Source of the DNA: Gemmatimonadaceae bacterium
GTDB lineage: Bacteria > Gemmatimonadota > Gemmatimonadetes > Gemmatimonadales > Gemmatimonadaceae
Direction: 5' to 3'
DNA length: 44,098 bases
Assembly (NCBI GenBank): GCA_016742275.1
Contig: JACVCD010000028.1
Location: forward strand, 1-44,098
A model generated the notes under the pieces. That model ran no database searches, was not told the origin of the DNA, and worked only from the letters and a program-made list of their open reading frames with translations. This document shows, in pieces, positions 44,098-44,098 of the stretch (position 1 is its first letter; each line of letters opens with the position of its first letter). Both the position numbers and the translations under genes were made by a program.

Positions 44098-44098
44098 C

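Overview
The window is gene-dense, GC-rich bacterial chromosome with tightly packed, often translationally coupled genes. A Gram-negative, flagellated member of the Gemmatimonadota is the best guess. This rests on L- and P-ring genes (so an outer membrane), several secreted or barrel proteins, a carboxypeptidase-regulatory/TonB-plug protein and the overall protein style. The phylum assignment is inference and was not tested by any search. No tRNA, rRNA, CRISPR array or insertion sequence was seen.

Left part (1-18072), housekeeping and envelope genes. A truncated cation antiporter is followed by a palindromic repeat, then a coupled leftward operon nhaA / MPGP-like phosphatase / glycosyltransferase. 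A rightward run follows: S41 protease, unknown secreted protein, Omp85-like barrel, methyltransferase, serine acetyltransferase (cysE) and cysteine synthase (cysK). Next come another palindrome, rmuC and a second copy of the first repeat. A leftward lipoprotein / ABC ATPase / ABC permease / acidic protein group and an EAL-HDOD gene close this part.

Right part (18073-44098), mostly flagellar genes on the minus strand. Operon A (27088 to 20562) is flgF-flgG-flgA-flgH-flgI-flgJ(rod-binding)-flgN-flgK-csrA. motA-motB follow separately, with a degenerate histidine-kinase-like gene on the opposite strand. Operon B (40941 to 33657) is fliQ-fliR-flhB-flhA-flhF-flhG-fliA plus a small membrane protein. 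Upstream lie a fused fliO-fliP gene and the 3' part of fliN at the window edge. Between operons A and B are a secreted carboxypeptidase-regulatory-like protein, two tandem paralogous outer-membrane proteins and a membrane-bound Ser/Thr kinase.

Most notable observations: (1) both flagellar operon heads carry a sigma-54-type -24/-12 element, each with a shared 12-bp motif (TAAGTTGTTSAA on the plus strand) at exactly the same distance upstream, which suggests a sigma-54 flagellar regulon with a dedicated activator; (2) FliO and FliP are one polypeptide; (3) the FliN SpoA domain is split by an in-frame TGA immediately followed by ATG; (4) a secreted-protein gene in the opposite orientation separates fliOP from fliQ; (5) FlhG lacks both P-loop lysines; (6) a repeated palindromic element sits between convergent genes at their stop codons.
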